Positions 26,601-35,209 of a stretch of 64,000 nucleotides of DNA are shown here, piece after piece. The notes under the pieces are model-generated. The model worked only from the letters and a program-made list of their open reading frames with translations, was not told the origin of the DNA and ran no database searches. The position numbers and the translations under genes were made by a program. Location of the stretch: the NCBI GenBank assembly GCA_964634885.1, contig CAZWLN010000021.1, forward strand, positions 1-64,000. The letters are read 5' to 3'. Origin of the DNA: DAINRZ01 sp964634885 (lineage in GTDB: Bacteria; Bacteroidota; Ignavibacteria; Kapaibacteriales; UBA2268). Position 1 is the first letter of the stretch. Every line of letters begins with the position of its first letter.

Positions 26601-27707
26601 CAGATGAAAAGCGCTTTCCTTTCCAACGTTTCACACGAGATCAGGACTCCACTCAATGCCATCATGGGGTTTTCCTCATTGCTTAACGAAACTGACGTCA
26701 ACGAAGTTGACAGGAAGCAATTCTCGTCGCTGATTAAAAAACGCTCAAACGACCTTCTGTCAATTGTCAACAATGTCCTCGACATCTCAAAGATCGAATC
26801 GGGACAGATGATCATCAACGAAACTGCCGACAATCTCGACGCCGTTCTGCTTGAAATATACAATTCTTTCAATAACAGGATTGCTCTCTATGGTAAAACC
26901 AGCCTGACATTAATACTTAATAACAGGCTTACCGAGGATTCTGCCTATATTATCACCGATTTCAACAGGTTAAAACAAATACTTCATAACCTCTTAAGCA
27001 ATGCTTTCAAATTTACCGAGAAAGGCACAATTGAATTTGGCTGCTTCAATTCAAAGAACAACTTCCTGACTTTCTATGTAAAAGATACGGGAATAGGTAT
27101 CCCCGAAGAGAAGAAATTCATGATATTCGACAGGTACAGGCACCTGAACGAAACGCTTACGAGGACACAGGACGGAAGCGGCCTGGGGCTTTCAATAGCA
27201 AAAGGCCTTGTCGAACTGCTGGGCGGGAATATTTGGGTAGTCTCCGAAGAAGGTGTCGGCTCCCAGTTTTCATTTACCATACCTTACAAGCCCGTACATC
27301 TGAAATATTACAAAGACCTGGAACCCCGGGAGGAGGAAAACAGATGGAAAGACAAGACCGTAATGATCGTCGAAGACGAAGAATCGAACATGATATACTT
27401 AGAGAAGATGTTTTCCAATATCGGCGTTAAATACCTGAAAGCTTACAACGGCTCCGACGCCATCGTCCTGTTCAGGGACAACCCGTCGATTGACCTTGTG
27501 CTTATGGACATAAGGCTGCCGAACATCAGTGGCTACGAAATTACAAAAACACTGAAATCCATGAGGCCGGAAATTCCGGTGATTGCTCAAACGGCCTACG
27601 CGATGGAAGGCGACAGGCAAAAAGCACTGGCGGCAGGATGCGAGGGATTCATCAGCAAGCCTTACCTGAAGTCGGACTTCATGAATTTAATCAGTAAGTT
27701 CCTTTAA
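23682..27707 (+). CDS. six-PAS, GAF hybrid sensor histidine kinase
   Basis: 1341 residues, no membrane segment, so a cytosolic sensor. PAS-like domains at about 50-160, 170-285, 290-410, 415-535, 715-835 and 840-955, each ending in a DIT or DIS linker; a GAF-like region at about 545-710. HisKA with H-box SHEIRTPL (His985), HATPase with GSGLGLSIAKGL near 1163, and a C-terminal receiver domain with phospho-acceptor Asp1276 (LMDIRLP) and conserved SKPY Lys. There is no output domain and no DNA-binding partner beside it, so phosphate probably passes to an unlinked Hpt/regulator or the receiver tunes the kinase. The ligand or signal is unknown; nothing like a heme-PAS motif was clear. Confidence 0.93.
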   Translation: MALPITNTENKTGNPEPENRQTADGSLQGRPETTKNSAGDIEFAYTSLPVLMFSISPDFKFINTSTLWQETIGYSSEEIYSVNMLDLISGEFRPQVRETLLPLFGKPGQCRDIACRFVAKNGEIIEALLSSVTLKDMNSGEYKLIITLTDITKGKKAEEDLKKTEVLLKSISDQIADVVFCSDKSGFITFVSPSCNNVMAYTQEEMTGRHYSDYIAPDYVDKAIFSIRKALENNMPVKNLELKLVRKDRSVFFAELNAIGLQYGDTEGITGIIRDITQRKEAEYELLNREEKMNSIFRVAPIGIGVMKDRVLNEVNSMLCEMTGYSPGELIGKNIRMLYASDQGFIAAGKDKYWKYKEHKAGSMEAVWKKKNGEIIIVQLASAPLDFADLSRGDAFTVINITKQKEAEKDLKRSEAHFRELIQSAPTPVVLIRKGHIIYANEAFRLLINIAEDITLSDMQIKSFIAEEDIAAIDEFLETEDNTKEKTLTLKSSGRKIDGTDFPYEMICSKVFLADGLSLIAHISDITDRWNMEKLTRIISEIQNSMINIDNVKDLYSLVSEKIHELVGDCISLTTKVDETEGIARIMAIHGLDMPSEKIAGIMGVDPLKMSYKLSEMTETDMVKYKSGKLETISDGLHTLMAGRIPKVACSIVEKLLRIKFTFVQGIVNKGNYMGGLILFTRRDIPQLKNIIEEIVTLASTTMSRIYAEEALKRSRKRFRDMTEMLPQGVYEANREGFITYANKCALEMFGYTQEDDLSKINVINIIAPEDRTRVLASFTMIATERKQSAAEYTALRKDLTQFSVFISSSPIIFDNEVQGVRGIVMDITSRKSMENALKESEEKYKAAFLTSPDSISITNLEGMYQDVNDGFCRLTGYSREEVIGRTTKDINIWAVDDHRKKLLDNLLKNGFADNLECLFKMKNLTLKTGLMSARIIHVNGQPHILAIVRDISDRKLMENELIAAKEKAEESDQMKSAFLSNVSHEIRTPLNAIMGFSSLLNETDVNEVDRKQFSSLIKKRSNDLLSIVNNVLDISKIESGQMIINETADNLDAVLLEIYNSFNNRIALYGKTSLTLILNNRLTEDSAYIITDFNRLKQILHNLLSNAFKFTEKGTIEFGCFNSKNNFLTFYVKDTGIGIPEEKKFMIFDRYRHLNETLTRTQDGSGLGLSIAKGLVELLGGNIWVVSEEGVGSQFSFTIPYKPVHLKYYKDLEPREEENRWKDKTVMIVEDEESNMIYLEKMFSNIGVKYLKAYNGSDAIVLFRDNPSIDLVLMDIRLPNISGYEITKTLKSMRPEIPVIAQTAYAMEGDRQKALAAGCEGFISKPYLKSDFMNLISKFL

Positions 27708-27738
27708 CCCGGAAAATGCGTTAGAAGTTATTAATATC

Positions 27739-27846
27739 ACATTAATAATTGATATATAACAATATAACGATTTTCCACTCCTTGAATAAGGAGGGGCCAG
27801 GGGTGGTTGGATATTCTGTGTTTTGGGTTATTTAATGCACAATCAG
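27739..27846 (+). repeat. dispersed repeat family 1, copy R1
   Basis: About 108 bases with CTCCTTGAATAAGGAG hairpin, GGGGCCAGGGGTGGTTGGAT core and a TTCTGTGTTTTGG tail. It matches 42472-42579 in the opposite orientation along nearly its whole length, and its core is also at 51548-51584 and 57339-57380. Intergenic, non-coding. Confidence 0.75.
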
Positions 27847-27903
27847 GGTTTAAATTGCACCGCTTCCGGCGCTAATAAAGATTATTGCGGGGATGGTACG
27901 AAA

Positions 27904-27938
27904 AAAAGGGGAACGTCCGTTGTGGAAGCTCCCCTTTT
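27904..27938. terminator. bidirectional terminator between hybrid kinase and cyclophilin
   Basis: AAAAGGGGA and TCCCCTTTT form a 9-bp stem, with an inner TCC/GGA. The minus strand has a T7 run after the hairpin, serving the cyclophilin gene at 28006. Confidence 0.8.
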
Positions 27939-28005
27939 ACCATTTCTCCGGGCTTTCGCCGCAAGCCCCTTGCTGTCTCATAGCGACATGAGTCAGGGCC
28001 TCATT

Positions 28006-28620
28006 CTATTTTTCAGCCGGCAGTTTTTTGATAGTCATTTCTACTTTTTCTAAAGGATTGTCGCCTTCGTCTCTGGGAACATTTACAATATAATCGGCAA
28101 CTTCCATGCTCTTCTCGCCGATTACCCTTCCAAAAACGGTGTACTGGCCGTCGAGGCCTGAATTGCGCTCAACCATGATAAAGAACTGGGAAGCAGCGCT
28201 GTTGATGTCCTGGCTTCTTGCCGTTGAGAGTATGCCGCGTTCATGTGGTATCTCGCTGAATTCGGCAGGTACCTTCCTCTGGGACGGGTCGCCGTAACCC
28301 CAGGTGTTCCTTGGCTTGTTCTTCGAATTGGGATCGCCGCCCTGGATCATGAATCCGGGTATGACCCTGTGGAAAGCAGTTCCGTCGTAAAAACCAATCG
28401 AGACAAGGCTGTCGAAGTTTGCACAATGTTTGGGAGCTACTTCCGGAAACGTTTCAATTGTTATTGTTCCGACAGTTTTGCCCTGGTGGGTAACAGTAAT
28501 TTCATACTTCGGGTGGGATTTGCTCTCGTCAATGATTGATTTGCTTGGTTTTGCTGCAGAAAAATACAACAAAGAAAGGAAGATCAACGACAGGATTGCT
28601 GCGGTTGTACTTTTAAACAT
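28006..28620 (-). CDS. exported cyclophilin-type peptidyl-prolyl isomerase
   Basis: 204 residues with an N-terminal signal peptide (ILSLIFLSLLYFSAA), so periplasmic, or lipid-free after cleavage. Cyclophilin core: FHRVIPGFMIQGGDP with the catalytic Arg and Gln, the ASSQFF-like block (AASQFFIMV) and the TVFGRVIGE end. It catalyses cis-trans isomerisation of prolyl bonds during folding. It lies directly downstream of a paralog that lacks a signal peptide, 74 bases apart. Confidence 0.92.
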   Translation of the reverse strand: MFKSTTAAILSLIFLSLLYFSAAKPSKSIIDESKSHPKYEITVTHQGKTVGTITIETFPEVAPKHCANFDSLVSIGFYDGTAFHRVIPGFMIQGGDPNSKNKPRNTWGYGDPSQRKVPAEFSEIPHERGILSTARSQDINSAASQFFIMVERNSGLDGQYTVFGRVIGEKSMEVADYIVNVPRDEGDNPLEKVEMTIKKLPAEK

Positions 28621-28694
28621 GATTGCTCCTTGTATTAATATTTAAAAAATATTCATTTTCAATTTAAACGTATCATCGGGCTAAGCCCTCGGCC

Positions 28695-29204
28695 TTACTT
28701 TTTCTTAATTGTCATCTCGACCTTTTCGTCCGGATTGTCGTTGTGGTCCCTGCTAACATTGACGACGTAATCGGCAATGTCCATGCCTTCGAGGACTTTA
28801 CCGAAGACAGTGTACTGCCTGTCGAGAAAAGGCCCGTCTTCAACCATGATGAAAAACTGCGAGGAAGCGCTGTTGATGTCCCTGCTGCGAGCTGTGGAGA
28901 GGATGCCCCTCTTGTGGGATATATCGTTGAACTCTGCAGGAACCGTCTTCTGGTTTGGGTCGCCATAGCCCCAGGTGTCCCTCGGCTTGTTCTTCGAGTT
29001 GGGGTCGCCGCCCTGGATCATGAACCCGGGTATTACCCTGTGAAAAGCAGTTCCGTCGTAAAAACCCTCGGAAACGAGGCTGTCGAAGTTGGCGCAGTGT
29101 TTGGGAGCTACCTCCGGGAACGTTTCGATTGCTATGTCGCCTACGGCTTTTCCTTCATGGGTAATAGAAATTACGTATTGCGGATTCTTGTTGTTTTCTT
29201 CCAT
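28695..29204 (-). CDS. cytosolic cyclophilin-type peptidyl-prolyl isomerase
   Basis: 169 residues from ATG 29204 (MEENNK). The ATG at 29219 in the same frame is less likely because GGAGG lies between the two ATGs, eight bases before 29204. No signal peptide. FHRVIPGFMIQGGDPN, SASSQFFIMVE and YTVFGKVLEG cover the full cyclophilin fold. Very similar to the exported neighbour, so the two arose by tandem duplication followed by gain or loss of the signal peptide. Confidence 0.9.
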   Translation of the reverse strand: MEENNKNPQYVISITHEGKAVGDIAIETFPEVAPKHCANFDSLVSEGFYDGTAFHRVIPGFMIQGGDPNSKNKPRDTWGYGDPNQKTVPAEFNDISHKRGILSTARSRDINSASSQFFIMVEDGPFLDRQYTVFGKVLEGMDIADYVVNVSRDHNDNPDEKVEMTIKKK

Positions 29205-29392
29205 TTCATTTTCCTCCATTTATTCTTTTTATATTATGATTGGCATTGTAATAAAGTATTGTATATCCTGCTTCATTTTCAAAATACCCTGTTCAATGCT
29301 TCTCCAAAATTTTTCAATAAAACTGATTATTTAACGAACAGTGTTTGAAAAAATTTCAAACAACAGGCATAAATATAACATATACAAGCAGT

Positions 29393-30604
29393 TTATGACT
29401 GTTCCCAAACGCAGTCCTCCCTGTAATATCCATGAATATAGGGCATGAAGCCGTCGGGGTTCTCAATTACCGAAAACGGCCCGTACTGAACCTCGAGCAG
29501 GTTGAAACCGGGTGTTTTGTACATTTCCAGTAACAGGGTGTAAACCCCCGGAGCAATACTCAGGTTGCCAATGACGCAGCGGACTTTGTTCCTGCCCGCG
29601 GCCAGCTTCATCGGCATCGTGTGGCTTGAAAGCGTGGTAATGCATGAACCGTCACGGGACAGTACCGTAATCAAAAATGTGTTGTTGTCCAACTCGGACT
29701 CTACGTCCATTTCGACAGTAATTGCGGCTGTCGAACGGACTTCAAACTCGCCGGCTTTTTCACCCCGGCTGTTGGCGATGTAAACTGCCGGGCTTTTGAT
29801 CGTCCCGATCATGTTAAGGATGCTCGTTTGGGGATCGGTGTCCACATCCCTGATGGAATCATTGATATATTCCCTGACAACGTCAACGGGTTCCCCAAGG
29901 AGTTTGATGGAGCCGTTTTGTAGCCAGGCAACCTTGTCGCAGATCCTGTAAATGTGGCTGAGAGAATGGGTAATGAAGATCACGGCCTTTTCTTTTTTCA
30001 TTTCCTCGATCTTTTCCAGGCATTTCTTCTGGAAGTTGATGTCTCCCACAGCCAATATCTCGTCGATCAGCAATATATCGGGGCTGGAGTGAATGGCAAT
30101 GGAAAACCCGAGCCTGACGGTCATGCCGGAAGAGTAGGTAGCCACTGGCGAGTCGATGAATTCACCCAGCCCGGCAAATTCGATGATTTCGTCAAGCCTG
30201 GAGTTTACTTCCTTCTTGGTCATTCCCAGTATTACCCCGTTAAGGTAAATGTTGTCCCTGCCGCTTAGATGGGGGTGGAAACCGGCGCCCAGGGCAATCA
30301 GGGTACCGATCCTGCCTTTAACGGCAATCCTGCCGAGTGTGGGAGGATAGATGCCTGAGATGAGGCGCAGCAAGGTTGACTTGCCTGACCCGTTAACGCC
30401 GATGATGCCCAGGGTTTCACCGCGGTTAAGTGTGAGGCTGAGTTTGTCGATTGCCCAGAATTCGTCTTTCCTGAGAGTGCTTTCGGTCTTTGAGATGCCA
30501 ATCATTGCCTTCATCAGGTCAACGGCGCCGTAGTACATGGAACGACGCAGCGACAGGCAGAATTTCTTCGACAAGTCCTCTATTCTTAACAGTTCCTCAG
30601 CCAA
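29393..30604 (-). CDS. Wzt/TagH-type polysaccharide ABC exporter ATPase with C-terminal carbohydrate-binding domain
   Basis: 403 residues. Residues about 1-245 are the ATPase: Walker A GVNGSGKST, Q-loop-like GAGFHPHLSGRDNI typical of TagH/Wzt/RfbE, signature YSSGM, Walker B ILLIDEIL, switch His in THS. Residues about 260-400 are a beta-sandwich like the Wzt C-terminal domain, which in characterised relatives recognises the O-antigen end. It energises export of lipid-linked polysaccharide through the permease just upstream. The cluster lacks glycosyltransferases, which must lie elsewhere. Confidence 0.93.
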   Translation of the reverse strand: MAEELLRIEDLSKKFCLSLRRSMYYGAVDLMKAMIGISKTESTLRKDEFWAIDKLSLTLNRGETLGIIGVNGSGKSTLLRLISGIYPPTLGRIAVKGRIGTLIALGAGFHPHLSGRDNIYLNGVILGMTKKEVNSRLDEIIEFAGLGEFIDSPVATYSSGMTVRLGFSIAIHSSPDILLIDEILAVGDINFQKKCLEKIEEMKKEKAVIFITHSLSHIYRICDKVAWLQNGSIKLLGEPVDVVREYINDSIRDVDTDPQTSILNMIGTIKSPAVYIANSRGEKAGEFEVRSTAAITVEMDVESELDNNTFLITVLSRDGSCITTLSSHTMPMKLAAGRNKVRCVIGNLSIAPGVYTLLLEMYKTPGFNLLEVQYGPFSVIENPDGFMPYIHGYYREDCVWEQS

Positions 30605-30637
30605 TATTAAAGTCCAATATTAGTACAATATTAATAA

Positions 30638-31492
30638 TTAATACATCTTTTCAACAACCTTGTCCTCAGCGATGAAGAAAAACTTCCAGGACAACATAAA
30701 CACAATCAGTGAGAACAGCGCCGACCAGAGGTAATAATCCCAGTTGTTGACGGTACCTTCTAATGTCAGGTCCCTCAGCGCACATACCATATATGTCAGC
30801 GGGTTCCATTTCATTATTTCCTGAAGTGCCGGATTGTTAATATCCGGAGAATAGATCACCGGGCAGAGAAGCATCAGGAAGGTGAACAGGTAGTTAAAGC
30901 CGCCCTGCAGATCGACGATGACCACTTTGAAAACACTGATGACGAGTCCGATGCCGGCGCCCAGGAAAAACATAGGCAGCATCACTACCGGGAAAAAGAC
31001 AATCTTCCAGGACGGGACAATGCCGAAAACCAACAGGACCACAACGTTCAGGCCGAACGCCAGTAGGAAATTGGCCAGGTGCTGGGCTGTCTGCTTGATG
31101 AGCAGCACTTCATGGGGATACTTGACCTGGAGTATAATGCCCGTACCGGCGCCCAGGGTTTCGGCCCCTGCGTTGTAGAAACCCAGGAACAAAGACCAGA
31201 TGGACGTGCTTAACAATACATAAACAGGGTATGGAATGCCGACATCGCCCGGATTGAGTATTCCTACCGAATTCATTATTACCCAGGAGATAATACCGAA
31301 GACAGGCTGGAGGAATATCCAGCCCATGCCTATGAACGATTTCTCGTAAGCCTGGATGAAATCGCGCCTGAAAAGCTGGAAGATCAGGTCCCTGGAGTTC
31401 AATATATTGCGCAGCATGGTGAGCCAGATACGGAAAAACCCGATTTTCTGCTTGTAGTTCGGCTCATACACTGTTACATTTAATTTTTCCAT
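30638..31492 (-). CDS. Wzm/TagG-type polysaccharide ABC exporter permease
   Basis: 284 residues with six membrane segments and the ABC2 type-2 signature (LFRRDFIQAYEKSFIGMGWIFLQP near the N-terminus). It forms the membrane half of a lipopolysaccharide or other cell-surface polysaccharide exporter with the downstream ATPase, 33 bases away. Ends KVVEKMY. Confidence 0.93.
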   Translation of the reverse strand: MEKLNVTVYEPNYKQKIGFFRIWLTMLRNILNSRDLIFQLFRRDFIQAYEKSFIGMGWIFLQPVFGIISWVIMNSVGILNPGDVGIPYPVYVLLSTSIWSLFLGFYNAGAETLGAGTGIILQVKYPHEVLLIKQTAQHLANFLLAFGLNVVVLLVFGIVPSWKIVFFPVVMLPMFFLGAGIGLVISVFKVVIVDLQGGFNYLFTFLMLLCPVIYSPDINNPALQEIMKWNPLTYMVCALRDLTLEGTVNNWDYYLWSALFSLIVFMLSWKFFFIAEDKVVEKMY

Positions 31493-31672
31493 TTACAAAA
31501 TTATTCATTCTAATAAATCAATAATCTATCAAATGCCAAAATAATAATAATTTGTGATTCATAAAACGACGCTCACGGGAAATAATAATAAACCCCTTAT
31601 TCAATATATTTGTTACTTTTACGATTATAGCTATTAAATTGTATGGATTTTTTGAATTAAATATTAAGAGAT

Positions 31673-33787
31673 ATGAAATCATTTAAACTGTTGCCGTTGA
31701 TTCTGCCCCTGTTGGCGCTGGGATTCTGCCAGGCGAATTATTCCGATAGTACCGGTAAATATGCAATGATCAGCCATTCGATTATGGAGAGCGTGAAGTC
31801 CCTGCACTATTCTCCCAAAAAGATTGACGACAGCCTTTCTTCGTCCGTTTTTAATGAGTATCTCACAAGACTCGATTATTTCAAACGTTTCCTGATAAAA
31901 GAAGACATTGAAGAACTGGCCGAATACAAATATAAAATTGACGATGAGATCAATGAGAATTCGACTGAGTTCTTCGAACTGTCGAACAAACTGATTACCA
32001 AACGAATTAAAGACGCTGAGGAGTATTACCGGGAAATACTGAAAAAACCCTTTGATTTCAGCAAATCCGAAGAATACATCATCGACCCTGACGACTATGA
32101 TTTCGCCGCCTCCGTCAGGGAACTGAAGGACAATTGGCGTAAGAGCCTGAAGTACGAAGTGTTGACGCGTGTCGTCAGCGACCTGGAAGCACAGGAAAAA
32201 GCCGTCGAGAACAAAGACACAACAGTAAAGATTAAACCCTTCGATTCTCTGGAGAGCAATGCCCGCGAGAAGGTTGCAGAAAGGTACAAGAACTATTTCC
32301 ACCGGCTCGAACAGTACAACATCGACGACAGGTTTGCCGACTATATGAATTCCATTGTCATGGTCTTCGACCCGCACACAGGCTACTTCCCACCCAAGGA
32401 CAAAGAAGATTTCGACATCGGCATCTCAGGCAGCCTCGAGGGAATCGGTGCCGTACTGACACAGAGGGATGAGTATGTCAGGGTTGAAAGCCTCGTTCCG
32501 GGAGGCCCCGCCTACAAACAGGGCGACCTCAAAGCCGGAGACCTGATTCTTAAGGTAGCCCAGGGCAGCAATGAACCTGTCGATGTCGTTGACATGAGGC
32601 TGGACGATGCGGTAAGGCTTGTCCGCGGTAAGAAAGGAACCGAAGTAAGGCTTACTGTAAGAAAGTCGGACGGCTCACAGAAAATCGTCTCCATCATCAG
32701 GGACGTCGTGTACAGGGAAGATGCTTTTGCAAAATCCTCAGTAATACAGTTGAACGGAAGCCCGGTCAAGTACGGCTACATCAAGCTCCCTTCCTTCTAC
32801 ATGGATTTCAATAACCAGAACGGAAGGCGAAGCAGCATCGACATGAAAGAAGAACTGCGTAAACTCGGCAGGGAGAAGATTGGCGGCCTTGTACTCGACC
32901 TGAGGGATAACGGCGGCGGTTCGCTGCAGGACGCCGTGGACATCGCCGGGTTGTTCATCGAAATGGGGCCTGTTGTTCAGGTCAGCTCAAAAAGCGGCAA
33001 TCCCCAGGTTCTCTGGGACCGCGACCCAAGTGTATATTACGGAGGCCCCTTAGTCATTCTCGTCAATGAAAGCAGCGCCTCGGCCTCTGAAATCCTCGCT
33101 GCCGCAATGCAGGATTACGGCAGGGCGATAATAATCGGTGACCTGAGCACCTACGGTAAGGGTACCGTTCAGAGATTTACCCCCCTGAACAACCCCTTCT
33201 ACAACAGCGGCCAGGACATAGACCCCGGTGAGCTGAAGATCTCGACACAGAAGTTTTACCGCATCAACGGAGGCTCCACCCAGATGAAAGGCGTCATTCC
33301 CGACATATCGCTTCCGGACGAGTACAAGTATATCGACGTCGGCGAAAAGGAACTCGATTATGCCATGCCCTGGGATAAAATTGCACCCGTACCCTATACC
33401 ACCTCCCGTATGATGACCGACATAATCAATAAAGTAAAGGAAATGAGCCGGACAAGGGTTAACAGCGATGAGCAGTTCAGGCTCATCGATGAAAACGCCA
33501 TGAGGCTGAAGAAGATGAGGGATATGAAAACCCTGCCGCTGAGCCTGAAAGAATTCAGGGCTTTGAGGGCTAAGGACAAGGAAGAACTCAAGAAATTCGA
33601 GAACATCGGCAAAAAGGAGATGAACTTCCAGGTCTTCACTCTCGGCGACGACAAAGCAAAATTGGAGTCCGACAGCACTTTCAAATCCAGGAACGACGCC
33701 TGGCACAAGTCAATGAGTACCGACCTCTACCTGAACGAGGCCCTCAACGTACTTAAAGATATGCTGAATTTTACATCGAAAAACTGA
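31673..33787 (+). CDS. S41 C-terminal processing (tail-specific) peptidase, Prc/Tsp type
   Basis: 704 residues with a signal peptide (KLLPLILPLLALGFCQA). N-terminal helical Tsp domain (YLTRLDYFKRFLIKEDI), a PDZ domain at about 235-330 (GIGAVLT, GPAYKQGDLKAGDLIL), the S41 catalytic core with Ser in SSASASEILAAA and Lys in YGKGTVQRF, and a C-terminal DUF3340-like segment. The catalytic residues match the Prc/Tsp group, not the short CtpA group. Periplasmic turnover of proteins with exposed C-termini. AcpS follows 13 bases later and is likely co-transcribed. Confidence 0.93.
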   Translation: MKSFKLLPLILPLLALGFCQANYSDSTGKYAMISHSIMESVKSLHYSPKKIDDSLSSSVFNEYLTRLDYFKRFLIKEDIEELAEYKYKIDDEINENSTEFFELSNKLITKRIKDAEEYYREILKKPFDFSKSEEYIIDPDDYDFAASVRELKDNWRKSLKYEVLTRVVSDLEAQEKAVENKDTTVKIKPFDSLESNAREKVAERYKNYFHRLEQYNIDDRFADYMNSIVMVFDPHTGYFPPKDKEDFDIGISGSLEGIGAVLTQRDEYVRVESLVPGGPAYKQGDLKAGDLILKVAQGSNEPVDVVDMRLDDAVRLVRGKKGTEVRLTVRKSDGSQKIVSIIRDVVYREDAFAKSSVIQLNGSPVKYGYIKLPSFYMDFNNQNGRRSSIDMKEELRKLGREKIGGLVLDLRDNGGGSLQDAVDIAGLFIEMGPVVQVSSKSGNPQVLWDRDPSVYYGGPLVILVNESSASASEILAAAMQDYGRAIIIGDLSTYGKGTVQRFTPLNNPFYNSGQDIDPGELKISTQKFYRINGGSTQMKGVIPDISLPDEYKYIDVGEKELDYAMPWDKIAPVPYTTSRMMTDIINKVKEMSRTRVNSDEQFRLIDENAMRLKKMRDMKTLPLSLKEFRALRAKDKEELKKFENIGKKEMNFQVFTLGDDKAKLESDSTFKSRNDAWHKSMSTDLYLNEALNVLKDMLNFTSKN

Positions 33788-33800
33788 CAGGAAAAAGAAA

Positions 33801-34172
33801 ATGATATTCGGGATTGGGACAGATATAATCGAAGTGGACAGAATCAGGGATGCGGTGGACAAGTACGGAAAGAGGTTCAGGGACCGGATCTTTACGGAAC
33901 AGGAACAGGAATACTGCGAGTCCTTCCACGACAATAAATACCTGCATTACGCTGCCCGTTTCGCAGCAAAGGAATCTTTCAGCAAAGCAATAGGTACCGG
34001 CCTGACTAAGGGATTCAAATTCAGTGAAGTTGAAGTGCGTAACGAAAGCAACGGTAAACCGCTGGTGAAACTATACGGCGATACGGCAGAAAAATACGGA
34101 GCCTATATTATTCACATTTCCCTCTCCCACACGGCAGGCAATGCAGTAGCATATATTATTCTCGAAATATAA
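33801..34172 (+). CDS. acpS: holo-[acyl-carrier-protein] synthase
   Basis: 123 residues, full length. GIGTDIIEVDRI holds the metal-binding Asp and RFAAKESFSKAIGTG the Glu/Lys pair of AcpS. It transfers 4'-phosphopantetheine from CoA to acyl carrier protein. Start ATG 33801 follows the peptidase by 13 bases with AGGAAAA upstream. Confidence 0.95.
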   Translation: MIFGIGTDIIEVDRIRDAVDKYGKRFRDRIFTEQEQEYCESFHDNKYLHYAARFAAKESFSKAIGTGLTKGFKFSEVEVRNESNGKPLVKLYGDTAEKYGAYIIHISLSHTAGNAVAYIILEI

Positions 34173-34208
34173 ACCCGGTAATAATTATTCATAATCATGT
34201 TCATAGGG

Positions 34209-34235
34209 GGCTGGCAGGGTGCCGGCCCTTTTTTG
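34209..34235 (+). terminator. intrinsic terminator after acpS
   Basis: GGGCTGGCA pairs with TGCCGGCCC (9 bp, one G-U) around a GGG loop, followed by six T. 36 bases after the acpS stop. Confidence 0.9.
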
Positions 34236-34543
34236 CATGGTTGAAGGCAGGCTGAAACCTCATAATTAATCCTTTGTCTCTGCACCATGAGATAATTAAA
34301 GATGCTGCTCCGGGCACCCAAATTATGAGCTAAAATAATACTTTTCCAGTAACGTCCGAAGAAGGTAAAGGTAAATATCAGGTAATTCCTGATAAATAAG
34401 TTCATATAATGTACTTTTTCCATACAAAATAAAAAAAAATTTTATATTTTAGAGGACAGGTAAGATTTGAATACTATAAGCAAATAAAAAATAAGGATAT
34501 ATATACGTAATAGATAAAAAACAACCATTTTGAAAGGGAGAAT
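34236..34543. other. A+T-rich upstream region of the first T9SS gene pair
   Basis: 308 bases without a gene. A+T content rises towards the start at 34544, whose upstream GAAAGGGAG is a clear ribosome site. No repeat or RNA element recognised. Confidence 0.4.
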
Positions 34544-35173
34544 ATGAAAAAGTTACTGTTACTGTTTTTGCTAAGTACCTCTCTGGCTTTTGCCCAGATA
34601 GAAAAAATGAATGTTTATTCCGGAGGCAATTCAACACCTACTTCCATTTCGATTATCGATATTTCAGTCATCCTCTTTAATGAGAACAACGTGAATGTTA
34701 AAACAACAACCGGTGACCAGGAATTCAGCCTTACAGCGATCGATAGGATCAAATTCACTCCAACCACGCTCGACATCGAACTATATTTCTATATGGATAA
34801 TGGTGAAATGTTAACTTACAAGACATCCGAATTCGACGAGATCCTGTTTGACACAACAATCACTTCCGTCGAAGACGGCCACGAAGCCGTAGCCGGTGAA
34901 GTATCATTTACCAAAGGCTATCCCAATCCTTTCAGTTCGAGTGTTAACCTTGAGTTCAGGTTGGATAAACCCGGAGATGTCGAAGTAACAATATCTGATG
35001 TCAATGGTACACAACTGAGGACACTACTCGAAGAAAACATGGCAACCGGCGTACATTCCGTCGTATGGGACGGATTAAACTCCGAAGGCGCCAGGGTAAG
35101 CGCAGGTTCCTACATCTGCTCGGTCAAGCTTAACAACATTGTTGTTACGAAGAAATTGATATTTGTTAAGTAA
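34544..35173 (+). CDS. small T9SS-sorted surface protein, first copy
   Basis: 209 residues. Signal peptide (KKLLLLFLLSTSLAFA). Residues about 20-115 are of unknown fold, with acidic phrases TAIDRIKF and YKTSEFDEILF. Residues about 120-209 are a T9SS type A sorting domain/FlgD-like Ig (VSFTKGYPNPFSSSVNLEF ... SYICSVKLNNI ... KKLIFVK). The C-terminal domain directs export through the type IX system and is normally cleaved and replaced by A-LPS. Paralog at 37246-37875 with the same length; both are followed by a large paralogous partner gene, so the two products may work together on the cell surface. Confidence 0.85.
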   Translation: MKKLLLLFLLSTSLAFAQIEKMNVYSGGNSTPTSISIIDISVILFNENNVNVKTTTGDQEFSLTAIDRIKFTPTTLDIELYFYMDNGEMLTYKTSEFDEILFDTTITSVEDGHEAVAGEVSFTKGYPNPFSSSVNLEFRLDKPGDVEVTISDVNGTQLRTLLEENMATGVHSVVWDGLNSEGARVSAGSYICSVKLNNIVVTKKLIFVK

Positions 35174-35209
35174 TTAAAGAATATGTAAAAAATTAAATAG
35201 AGTGTAATT

